7,378 nt of DNA from an uncultured Candidatus Saccharibacteria bacterium. GTDB lineage: Bacteria; Patescibacteriota; Saccharimonadia; CAILAD01; GCA-016700035. The translations under genes were made by a program, and so were the position numbers. Numbering within the stretch: position 1 is the first letter of the stretch; the number at the start of each line of letters is the position of its first letter. The stretch lies in contig CALKUN010000109.1 of assembly GCA_937996675.1 (NCBI GenBank), forward strand, positions 1-7,378. The letters run 5' to 3'. Under the pieces are notes generated by a model. That model made no database searches. It was not told where the DNA came from and was given only the letters and a program-made list of their open reading frames with translations. Shown here piece by piece: positions 1 through 6,396 of the stretch.

Positions 1-105
1 CAAGCGTGCTACGACAGCCGTATCACACCCGAGAATATAGACAAGATCGTCGAGAATTATCGTAAGCGCGGGTTTCATCCTTTCATGTTCGATGTGTGCC
101 CGTGA
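1..105 (+). CDS. 3' end of an unidentified protein (partial)
   Basis: Reading frame 1 is open from the left window edge to a TGA at 103-105 and gives 34 residues, ending GFHPFMFDVCP. The fragment is hydrophilic, with a probable helix (PENIDKIVENYRKRG) and then an aromatic tail. I do not recognise the family. Its TGA overlaps a GTG at 102-104 in the next frame (a GTGA junction), the usual arrangement of translationally coupled genes. It is therefore probably the upstream member of the operon that ends with the methyltransferase-helicase. The start and most of the gene lie outside the window, so no function is proposed. Confidence 0.6.
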   Translation, partial: QACYDSRITPENIDKIVENYRKRGFHPFMFDVCP

Positions 106-1088
106 AGTACCCACTGCTGACGATAGCCAGCGACGGCGCCGCCCCGACGAAGCGAAATCGCTACCGCAAGACACGCAGCTTCCAATGCACGCTGCTCCGC
201 TGCGTCATCTGGCCAGCGTTCAAGCCCAGCCAAGGCAAGGGCACGATGATACTGCGTCCAATCTTCCTCGACTACTGCGGCACCGAGTCGGAGCACCGCG
301 CCTTCACCGCGAATCTACGCTGCGGCAAGATCGCCGCCCTCAGTGATCGCGAAGGCATCGAGCTCCTGCGCAGCGAACCGTACAAATACGCGCCACCGCA
401 ACGATGCGACGCCGGGATTAGGCAGATCGTCTACTACCCAGAAGTCTTCGACCTCGACAGCAAAGAGCAGCGAGACGACGTCTGGCTGTGCGTCATGCCA
501 CCTGCTGGACTACTCCAGGGCGTTACACCGCAGGAGCTCGGTGCAGCCCGTGCTGCGCTGCGGCTGACGAACGCACGCATAAACGTTGAGGTGCAGCGCG
601 TGCTCGCGTACAATGCCACCGTCGACGCCAACAATGAAGCCTACTACGCCGCCGACTACAGAGAGCGCAACGAGAAGGGCCTGCGCTACCTCCACACCAC
701 CACGCCGCCGTCGCTGCTACAGCTCGACGACGACGCCCTGAGGTACTGGGCACTGATGTCGCGAGAGCTCGGCGTCAGGCTCGACGCCCGCACGAGGTAC
801 CCGATACCGCCAGATCCTGAGTTTCGGGTGCTGCTGCTACAGCACTTCCTGCGACTCGGCATCGTCAAGCGTGCAGACGGCAACTGCTTAGCTTCGTTGG
901 GCGCCTCAGAAGATCGATATAGCCACAGGATGCCGCTTGACATTCGAGGGCCGATGCTCGATTATCGTCGCCTGGACGACGTCGGCTACGTGGCGCCGTT
1001 GGCGCTGTCGATAAAGCAGGACGATCTTGGCAAAGAGCTGGCAGCGCTCGCTGGCGCATACTACGCGAAGGAGGCTGTAAGTGAGTAG
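102..1088 (+). CDS. Uncharacterised protein, operon partner of the methyltransferase-helicase
   Basis: This is an open frame of 328 codons with the same GC-rich codon use as the gene that follows. GTG at 102 is preferred as start because it forms a GTGA overlap with the stop of the gene before. GTG at 96 is two codons upstream, and ATG at 246 would remove the basic N-terminus (KRNRYRKTR). None of these starts has a clear Shine-Dalgarno sequence, so coupling is likely. The protein looks soluble, with no signal peptide or membrane segment. It has a basic N-terminus, a middle part with many charged residues (DLDSKEQRDDVW) and a C-terminal half rich in Leu, Arg and Asp that looks helical. I recognise no catalytic motif and no family. 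Its last eight bases overlap the start of the 1149-residue fusion protein, so the two are probably made together and could work together. That functional link is inference from position only. Confidence 0.8.
   Translation: MKYPLLTIASDGAAPTKRNRYRKTRSFQCTLLRCVIWPAFKPSQGKGTMILRPIFLDYCGTESEHRAFTANLRCGKIAALSDREGIELLRSEPYKYAPPQRCDAGIRQIVYYPEVFDLDSKEQRDDVWLCVMPPAGLLQGVTPQELGAARAALRLTNARINVEVQRVLAYNATVDANNEAYYAADYRERNEKGLRYLHTTTPPSLLQLDDDALRYWALMSRELGVRLDARTRYPIPPDPEFRVLLLQHFLRLGIVKRADGNCLASLGASEDRYSHRMPLDIRGPMLDYRRLDDVGYVAPLALSIKQDDLGKELAALAGAYYAKEAVSE
1068..1074 (+). promoter_or_regulatory. Shine-Dalgarno site AAGGAGG for the methyltransferase-helicase
   Basis: AAGGAGG lies six bases before the GTG at 1081, inside the last codons of the preceding gene. 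It is a near-perfect anti-16S match and decides the start of the downstream gene. It also means the fusion protein can be initiated independently although the two genes overlap. Confidence 0.85.
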
Positions 1089-4000
1089 AATTGCTAGCCA
1101 AGCCGTCGGTGGTTTCTTTAAGACGCAGGACGAGATCCGGCCGCTGATCTATCGCCGCTTCGCCGTCGTGACGTCGCCGCTAAGCTACGCCGTTGTCGAC
1201 CCCTGCGCGGGCGAAGGTGAGGCAGTGGCGGAGTTGATTGAGGCTGTCTTCGGGACCAGAGACGTCGGCTATGCACCGAAGAAGGGCACACGAGCGGACG
1301 GAGTGGACGTGTCGCTCGTGGCCATTGAGCTAGAGATGGAGCGGAAGGCTAAGTGCGATTCCGCTGCGCGCGAGGCTGTGGGCTACAACAACGCCGAAGT
1401 CCTGCACGGCGACGGCCTCTGCTGCGAAGCCAACGGCCCCGGCGCCTCGCTGTTGTGGCTGAACCCGCCCTATGACTTCTTTCGAGGCCGCCGCTTCGAG
1501 GCCCTCTTCCTCGACGCCTGGACGCCGCGACTATGCGAGGGCGGCCAGCTCGTCCTCATCGTACCTGAGCACGCCCTTGAGTACCTCACCGCGACGCTGA
1601 CACGATGGTACGACGACCTCGAAGTGCTGCGCTATCCCGACCCTGTGTATTTGGATTTTAAACAGGTCGTCATCTTCGGTACAAAACGTCTCTTCGAGGG
1701 CGTCGTCGGGACGTTGCCCCGCATGGGTGGTCTTGGTGACGAGCCTGCAAAACTGCGCACTGTGCCGCCTGGTGCTATCAAGGTTGACGTCAACGCTCTC
1801 GACGTGGCAGCGCTGCGTGCGGCGACGACGCCATGGTGCGGACAGGCCGGCTACGATCGCGCGGCGCAGCCGCCACAGATCGGCCTCGCGATGAAGCCGA
1901 AGCCCGCCCACGTCGCGATGGCGCTGGGGTCTGGAGTCTTCAACGGCGTCAGGCTTCGGGCACCAAATAGGCACGACTTGCTCGCGAAGGCTGTGTTCCA
2001 CCGCCAGTTCGTCGACGCTGACGTCAAGAAGGACGAGAAGGGCGACGTCGTCAAACTGATGCAAGTAGAGCGCCCGCAGCTGCGTCTCACTGTACTAGAC
2101 CTCGACGACGGCACCTACAGAGAATTGCTGCCCGCGACGGAGCCGACGATATGCACCGACACTCTCGTCGGCGACATCGTCAACTTCGCCGATCTGCTGC
2201 TTGTCTACGGCGACAGCATGGTGACGGCGATGCGAGAGCGCTGCCCGTCGCTACACAGCGGCGAAGAAGACGTCCCGCTACGTCCGATGGCGCGGACGCT
2301 GTTTCCAGCGCAGGCGAGCGCGGTGCGAGCAGCGTTGAAGCTAGTAGCACGCGGTATGACACCTCTGTTACTGGGCGAGATAGGATCCGGCAAAACTACA
2401 TGTGCAATACAGTATGTGTGGTCGCTGAATGACCCCACTACTAGCGCTATCAGCGCAATACGACGCCTCCATGTCGACCACGCCGCCGCTTTCCCGACTT
2501 TCGCGCACACTCCGCGTGTCCGTCGCGTCCTCGTCGTCTGCCCGCCGCACCTCGTCCAGAACTGGATCGACGAGGCCGCGAAGTGTCTGCCATCGGTGCC
2601 CGTCCGCATCTTAGAGCGCGTCACCGACGTCGACACCGTCGCTACCATGCCCGACGACTTCGTCATCTGCGTGCTGTCGAGGGAGCAAGCCAAGCTCGGC
2701 CACGGCGTCGAGGGCGTCACCGTAGAGCACTGTCCGCGCTGCGGGTCTAAGCTGCCCGGCGACGCCGAGAAGCGCGGCAAGGGCCGCATGCTCTGCGAGG
2801 GGCAGACATCGGAACCTCTCGATATCTTTGCCCGGCTGGCGTGGGAGATGCGTCGCAGCGGCGACTTCGCTCGCAAGGCAGCAGCGGCGCCACTGCTACG
2901 ACGCCTGCGTGCTGGCACCAAGCGAGGTGAGACTTATGGACACAAGATGCCGTCGGAAGAGCAGGGCAAGATCGTCGCGGCACTGCGGCTCTGCGACGAC
3001 AACCCGCGCATCCTCAGCTGCCTAAAGCGCATCTACCCGAAGCAGCCGCGATACGGCAGCTCTGAGCTCTACGACCAGCAGATCATCGCCGAGTTCAAGC
3101 ACAAGCGCGACGATGCCACGTTGAGGACGGCGCTAGCGCAGCTCGGGCGATGGCGCTCGCGAGACTGCGGCGAGCAGCTCTACCAGGCCGTGCCGTCGCC
3201 GCGACGCTATCCTCTGGCGGATTATATATGCAAGAAACACAGGAAGTTGTTTGATGTAGTCATATGTGATGAATTTCACGAATACTCTACAGATGGGAGC
3301 GCTCAGGAGAGGGCCCTACATCGTCTCACTGAGACCATACCGCTGTGTCTGCCTCTAACAGGCAGCCTAATGAACGGCTATGCCAAGTCGCTGTTTCGCA
3401 ATCTTTGGGCCGTGTCGAAGCAGATGCGTGCAGAGTTTGCCTACAACGACCACACGAAGTTCTGTAAGTTATACGGCTACCAGAAGCGCGTACTCACAGG
3501 CGACGCCCTGAAGAAAGCGAAGGTAACAGAGCTGGGGTCGATGTCAGACAGAGTAGTGAAAACAGAGGGCGGCGAGCGTCTCTCAGACGCGCCCGGCGTG
3601 CTGCCCTCGTTTGTGCTGCGACACGTTCTACCTCTATCGGTGACGCTGCACAAGCGCGACATCACGCCGGACGATCGCATCGTCGACCACGACCGCGCCG
3701 AGATCAAGATAGAAGACTTGCAGCATCGCAGCGACGGCGATCGTCTAGGCCACGCCCTCAAAGAGACTGTGAAGCGAGATCGCTACGACGAGCTGTTGGC
3801 GGGCAAGCTATTCGGCCAACTCGCCGAGTACCCCAGTTACTTCGACAGGGCGACGGCAGATACGGGCAACGTCGGGGCAGCGTCGTCGCGTCGCTTTGAG
3901 CTGCGCTATCCCGACGATGTCGGCGGCGCCCTCGTCGCTAGCGGTGGCGGCCTCGACGCTGCGACGTGGTTGGCAAAGGAGGCGTGGCTACGTCGAGTCC

Positions 4001-4530
4001 TGCGCAAAGAGCTCGACGAGGGCCGGAACGCGCTGATCTTCCTGTGGCACAAAGACTTGAGCGAGCGTCTCGTGCAGCTGTGCCGCAGCGTCGGCGAGGT
4101 GCCCGCCTTTCTCGACGCCGGCAAGGTCCAGGCGAAGAAGCGGCAGGAGTGGATCGACCGGCAGGTAGTCGGCAAGCGCAGGATCATGATCACGAACCCG
4201 TCGTGCGTCCAGACTGGTTTGAACAACTTGATCTGGTTCTCGACGGCTGTGTTTTTTGAAAACCCTGGCTGCAACCCCTTCGTCGCGCGGCAGGCCGTCG
4301 GCAGGCTCGACCGCATCACTCAAACGAAGGACGTGCGCGTGTACTGGCCCGTCTACGAGGGCGTACAGTGCGCGCTGCTGGACTTGCTTCAGGCTAAGAC
4401 GGCGATCTCACAACAGATTGACGGCATCGACCCGACGGCGGCGCTTGAGATGGCCGGCGCTGGCGACGGCGCTGCGGTGCAGACTCAGGACGTCGGGTTG
4501 GCGGTGTATCGGTATCTAGGAGGCGACTAA
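1081..4530 (+). CDS. DUF6094-type DNA methyltransferase fused to SNF2-like helicase
   Basis: The product has 1149 residues, from a GTG start set by AAGGAGG six bases upstream. Residues 1-350 follow the DUF6094 pattern: an RIASQAVGGFF opening, DPCAGEG (40-46, S-adenosylmethionine loop), acidic AIELE (81-85), NPPYD (128-132, the amino-methyltransferase motif, suggesting N6-adenine) and YLDFKQVVIFG (190-200). Residues about 400-1110 are a superfamily 2 ATPase: FPAQ (Q-like, 408-411), Walker A GEIGSGKTT (432-440), CPPHLVQNW (487-495), DEFH (730-733), LTGSLMNG (759-766), TNPSCVQTGLNN (1038-1049) and QAVGRLDRITQT (1071-1082, the SNF2 motif VI position). About 230 residues separate motifs Ia and II and include a half zinc ribbon (CPRC 551-554, C572). 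From family knowledge, such proteins methylate DNA and translocate on it. The specific role (anti-restriction like phage P1 DarB, defence, or replication of an element) is inference. No transmembrane segment or frame break is seen. It overlaps the gene before it by eight bases. Confidence 0.9.
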   Translation: MSRIASQAVGGFFKTQDEIRPLIYRRFAVVTSPLSYAVVDPCAGEGEAVAELIEAVFGTRDVGYAPKKGTRADGVDVSLVAIELEMERKAKCDSAAREAVGYNNAEVLHGDGLCCEANGPGASLLWLNPPYDFFRGRRFEALFLDAWTPRLCEGGQLVLIVPEHALEYLTATLTRWYDDLEVLRYPDPVYLDFKQVVIFGTKRLFEGVVGTLPRMGGLGDEPAKLRTVPPGAIKVDVNALDVAALRAATTPWCGQAGYDRAAQPPQIGLAMKPKPAHVAMALGSGVFNGVRLRAPNRHDLLAKAVFHRQFVDADVKKDEKGDVVKLMQVERPQLRLTVLDLDDGTYRELLPATEPTICTDTLVGDIVNFADLLLVYGDSMVTAMRERCPSLHSGEEDVPLRPMARTLFPAQASAVRAALKLVARGMTPLLLGEIGSGKTTCAIQYVWSLNDPTTSAISAIRRLHVDHAAAFPTFAHTPRVRRVLVVCPPHLVQNWIDEAAKCLPSVPVRILERVTDVDTVATMPDDFVICVLSREQAKLGHGVEGVTVEHCPRCGSKLPGDAEKRGKGRMLCEGQTSEPLDIFARLAWEMRRSGDFARKAAAAPLLRRLRAGTKRGETYGHKMPSEEQGKIVAALRLCDDNPRILSCLKRIYPKQPRYGSSELYDQQIIAEFKHKRDDATLRTALAQLGRWRSRDCGEQLYQAVPSPRRYPLADYICKKHRKLFDVVICDEFHEYSTDGSAQERALHRLTETIPLCLPLTGSLMNGYAKSLFRNLWAVSKQMRAEFAYNDHTKFCKLYGYQKRVLTGDALKKAKVTELGSMSDRVVKTEGGERLSDAPGVLPSFVLRHVLPLSVTLHKRDITPDDRIVDHDRAEIKIEDLQHRSDGDRLGHALKETVKRDRYDELLAGKLFGQLAEYPSYFDRATADTGNVGAASSRRFELRYPDDVGGALVASGGGLDAATWLAKEAWLRRVLRKELDEGRNALIFLWHKDLSERLVQLCRSVGEVPAFLDAGKVQAKKRQEWIDRQVVGKRRIMITNPSCVQTGLNNLIWFSTAVFFENPGCNPFVARQAVGRLDRITQTKDVRVYWPVYEGVQCALLDLLQAKTAISQQIDGIDPTAALEMAGAGDGAAVQTQDVGLAVYRYLGGD

Positions 4531-4580
4531 CTAAGAACGGCGTAGTTACGAGGATTTAGAAGAAAGTCGCGGATGCTTGT

Positions 4581-4609
4581 TTGACAAAGACAGGCTGTTG
4601 TGGAATACT
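4581..4609 (+). promoter_or_regulatory. Strong sigma70-type promoter for the small gene at 4633
   Basis: TTGACA at 4581-4586 matches the -35 consensus exactly. A 17-base spacer leads to AATACT at 4604-4609, which matches four of six -10 positions. The expected start of transcription is about 4616, leaving a leader of some 17 bases that contains the ribosome binding site. It sits in the only plus-strand gap of the window and directly precedes the small gene. The prediction is by eye and assumes a housekeeping sigma factor of the common type. Confidence 0.65.
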
Positions 4610-4617
4610 CATATTTG

Positions 4618-4624
4618 TAAGGAG
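4618..4624 (+). promoter_or_regulatory. Shine-Dalgarno site TAAGGAG
   Basis: TAAGGAG lies eight bases before the ATG at 4633. It is a strong ribosome binding site and supports this start over the second in-frame ATG (codon 4). Confidence 0.8.
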
Positions 4625-4632
4625 AAACGAAC

Positions 4633-4977
4633 ATGAGCAAGATGAAGACCAAGCTCACCAACAACGAGAAAGCAGTTCGGCGTGCGATGGTTGCCCTTGA
4701 GAAGGGCATCGTTCTCACTGTAGATGCACCTCGCGGGTACTACACTGCCGGGCGCTATACGCCCGCTGTTGGCGAGGGCGGCTTCGCCGTGTACGGCTAC
4801 AAATCTGCCCTGATCCCTGCTCGTGAGTTCAAAGGGCAGTCTGCGATCGAGTGTGCTGCGTGGGCGCTCGTGTCTTCATGTGGGTCCACTCGTGTACGCG
4901 AGGCTGCCATCGCGGCCACCAAGCAGCTGACGGCCGTTAGTCGTCTGGCAGTACCGTGTTCGGCGCCGCCCCGCTGA
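4633..4977 (+). CDS. Small uncharacterised protein (114 residues)
   Basis: ATG at 4633 is preceded by a strong Shine-Dalgarno and by a near-consensus promoter, so this is very likely a real, separately transcribed gene. The N-terminus is basic and helical (KTKLTNNEKAVRRAMVALEKG). A central part rich in Gly and Tyr follows (GYYTAGRYTPAVGEGGFAVYGY) and looks like beta strands, then an Ala-rich helical end. No signal peptide, membrane helix or catalytic motif is seen, and I recognise no family. Small proteins made from their own strong promoter in phages are often early, regulatory or host-directed, but that is only a guess here. The last 41 bases overlap the 3' end of the convergent minus-strand gene, so the final dozen residues may be poorly conserved. 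Confidence 0.8.
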   Translation: MSKMKTKLTNNEKAVRRAMVALEKGIVLTVDAPRGYYTAGRYTPAVGEGGFAVYGYKSALIPAREFKGQSAIECAAWALVSSCGSTRVREAAIAATKQLTAVSRLAVPCSAPPR

Positions 4978-5725
4978 GACGCAGATACGCCGACCTGGCG
5001 ACGACCTCGGCGTAGTAGGGGTAGTGGACGGGCGCTGTCAGTCTCACCGTTAGGACGTAGTGGAGACCACGAGTCCCCTTAGGATCCTCGACCCATCCGC
5101 CAGGACCAAGCAACGGGAAGCCTGCGACGGACGTGTTCCCGTTGAAGCACACTTGCACAGCGCTACCAAACCAATGCACGAGCTCTTCTGTGTCTGGCCA
5201 GCTCGATCCCCAGATGTGGACCTTCATTGGAATGACGCGCGTGGCAAGCTGTCCCGTCGCCATCTCAGCCATCTGCCGGAACTGCTCCTCAGTGACAGGC
5301 GACTGCGGCGTAAGTAGCTGTGGAAGCGGCACAATAGCAGGATCTTTGTAAGGCCCCATCTGTTGGGGCGGCGCCCACTCCTCTTCGCCGGGACCGGGAG
5401 GCTCCCAGATGATACGCTGCGGCGCAGCCTCGTTGATGTACTTTTCGCTCGACCCCAAGAACCAGTTACCGCCCGGCGTCCCTCCCATCGACGCGCCATC
5501 TGGCGCCGTACCGCCACGTTGCCATCCGTTCGGATCGATGATGGGCATGCGTTGTTGATCTGCTGTGCCAGCGTCGGGGAAGATGCGACGAGGATACAGT
5601 TGTTGCAAGACCGACATTACAAAATCGCAGCCCAAGACGATCGATCCTCGTGTGTTGAGGATCGTCGTCCTCTCAGGTGTACTGCTCTGTGCCGGGTCGG
5701 CGTTTGCTGGCGGATAGATCGACAT
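4937..5725 (-). CDS. Putative phage virion protein (tail-completion/terminator-like C-terminus)
   Basis: The product has 262 residues, from an ATG that overlaps the stop of the GIY-YIG gene by one base (TAATG), so translation is probably coupled. No good Shine-Dalgarno is visible. Residues 1-30 are polar. Residues 50-140 are low-complexity, rich in Pro, Gly and Trp (for example PPGPGEEEWAPPQQ), and probably extended or disordered. Residues about 142-245 look folded: a helix (EEQFRQMAEMATGQL), a strand (RVIPMKVHIWGSS), a helix (DTEELVHWFGSAVQ) and two strands (AGFPLLGPGGWV and GLHYVLTVRLTAPV). That order, strand-helix-strand-strand, resembles tail terminator or tail-completion proteins of tailed phages, and the position next to a connector-like gene agrees. 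The family call is inference from predicted secondary structure and context, not from a diagnostic motif. There is no signal peptide. It ends convergently, overlapping the small plus-strand gene. Confidence 0.75.
   Translation of the reverse strand: MSIYPPANADPAQSSTPERTTILNTRGSIVLGCDFVMSVLQQLYPRRIFPDAGTADQQRMPIIDPNGWQRGGTAPDGASMGGTPGGNWFLGSSEKYINEAAPQRIIWEPPGPGEEEWAPPQQMGPYKDPAIVPLPQLLTPQSPVTEEQFRQMAEMATGQLATRVIPMKVHIWGSSWPDTEELVHWFGSAVQVCFNGNTSVAGFPLLGPGGWVEDPKGTRGLHYVLTVRLTAPVHYPYYAEVVARSAYLRLSGAAPNTVLPDD
5642..5664 (-). repeat. Perfect 8-bp inverted repeat (hairpin) inside a coding region
   Basis: CGATCCTC (5642-5649) and GAGGATCG (5657-5664) are perfect reverse complements separated by seven bases. 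On the minus-strand mRNA this forms a stem-loop over codons 21-28 of the proline-rich virion protein, 60-80 bases downstream of the homing endonuclease stop. It has no U tract, so it is not a standard terminator. It could be chance, a translation-tuning hairpin, or part of a recognition site. Confidence 0.45.
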
Positions 5726-6393
5726 TATGAAAGCCTGCGTGCTGCGTGTGTTTTTCTGTGCTTGATCTTCCAGATGGTATCGACGCTGACGGCATATTTT
5801 GCTGCGAGTTCCTTAGTGCTCTTATCGCTGGTCAAAATGTCAACAACACCTGCATCGTCGACCTTCCTAGACACTTCCCGAATTTTGACGACCGTGGCTT
5901 CAGATCGCTTGCGACCTCTATGAAATTTAGCCGACTTTTCGACCTCTTCTGGAGTTTTACGATGTCCCAACATCGCAGCAGCACCAGCTTCTTGAAAGCG
6001 CCGCATCTTCTCCGGATCTCGGGTTTTCCCGATCTCACGCATCTTTGCTTTCGTAGCGTCGCTGCGTTTACATCCAAAGGGGGCTTCGCCGCCGTCGGCG
6101 ATGTTCGTCAACCGTGCCCCGGCCTGTCTGAAATGCGCAATCCAGTGTTGCTCAGCAGCTGCCCAACCGTCGCCGTCGCCCTCTTCGAGGATGCTCGTTT
6201 GTGGACGAAGCCCCTCTCCTTGCAGTTGCCGTACCCAATTGTTCTTGTAACCCGGATTCCCGCGTTTCGCTTCGCCAAGATGTCGGGTAAGTCGCATTCC
6301 GACGGTCATCGTAGTCACACCCACATAGCGGATTTCACTCGTGCGTGGGTCTGTGAGTGCGTAGATGATCCAGTGATTTGAGTGCATCTTCAT
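5725..6393 (-). CDS. GIY-YIG homing endonuclease with NUMOD3-like and HTH modules
   Basis: The product has 222 residues, starting at ATG 6393, three bases after the stop of the connector-like gene. GGAGGG (6409-6414) lies 15 bases upstream, a long spacing. The GIY-YIG domain fills residues 8-102: IIY (9-11) in place of GIY, YVG (23-25), conserved Arg/His in MRLTRHL (33-39), the metal-binding Glu in AAEQHW (E81) and the terminal LTNIADGG (95-102). NUMOD3-like DNA-binding repeats follow, with GCKRSDATKAK (107-117), GHRKT (143-147) and GRKRSEATVVK (160-170). A helix-turn-helix lies near 193-212 (KELAAKYAVSVDTIWKIK). All the expected catalytic residues appear present, so the enzyme should be able to cut DNA. 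Such enzymes cleave alleles lacking the insertion and spread by repair copying. The gene stands free between two structural genes and looks more AT-rich than they are, which fits insertion. Confidence 0.9.
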   Translation of the reverse strand: MKMHSNHWIIYALTDPRTSEIRYVGVTTMTVGMRLTRHLGEAKRGNPGYKNNWVRQLQGEGLRPQTSILEEGDGDGWAAAEQHWIAHFRQAGARLTNIADGGEAPFGCKRSDATKAKMREIGKTRDPEKMRRFQEAGAAAMLGHRKTPEEVEKSAKFHRGRKRSEATVVKIREVSRKVDDAGVVDILTSDKSTKELAAKYAVSVDTIWKIKHRKTHAARRLS

Positions 6394-6396
6394 GAT

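Noticed and set aside
1531..2064. Minus-strand open frame of 177 residues
   Set aside because: It is antisense to the DUF6094 domain, with His/Arg/Val-rich shadow composition.
2205..2921. Minus-strand open frame of 238 residues
   Set aside because: It is antisense to the helicase domain and rich in Arg and Ser as expected of a GC-rich shadow. No motifs or ribosome binding site are seen.
4251..4262. Run of six T in the helicase gene as a possible frameshift site
   Set aside because: The codons are GTG TTT TTT GAA, which is not a standard -1 slippery heptamer. The zero frame continues through helicase motif VI, while the alternative frame looks like shadow sequence.
4528..4548. Inverted repeat TAACTA / TAGTTA with a nine-base loop just after the fusion gene
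   Set aside because: The stem has only six mostly A-T pairs and no U tract follows, so it is not a credible terminator. It could be a weak operator but nothing supports that.
5746..6381. Plus-strand open frame of 211 residues
   Set aside because: It is fully antisense to the GIY-YIG endonuclease, whose motifs are unmistakable. The plus-strand product has no recognisable feature.
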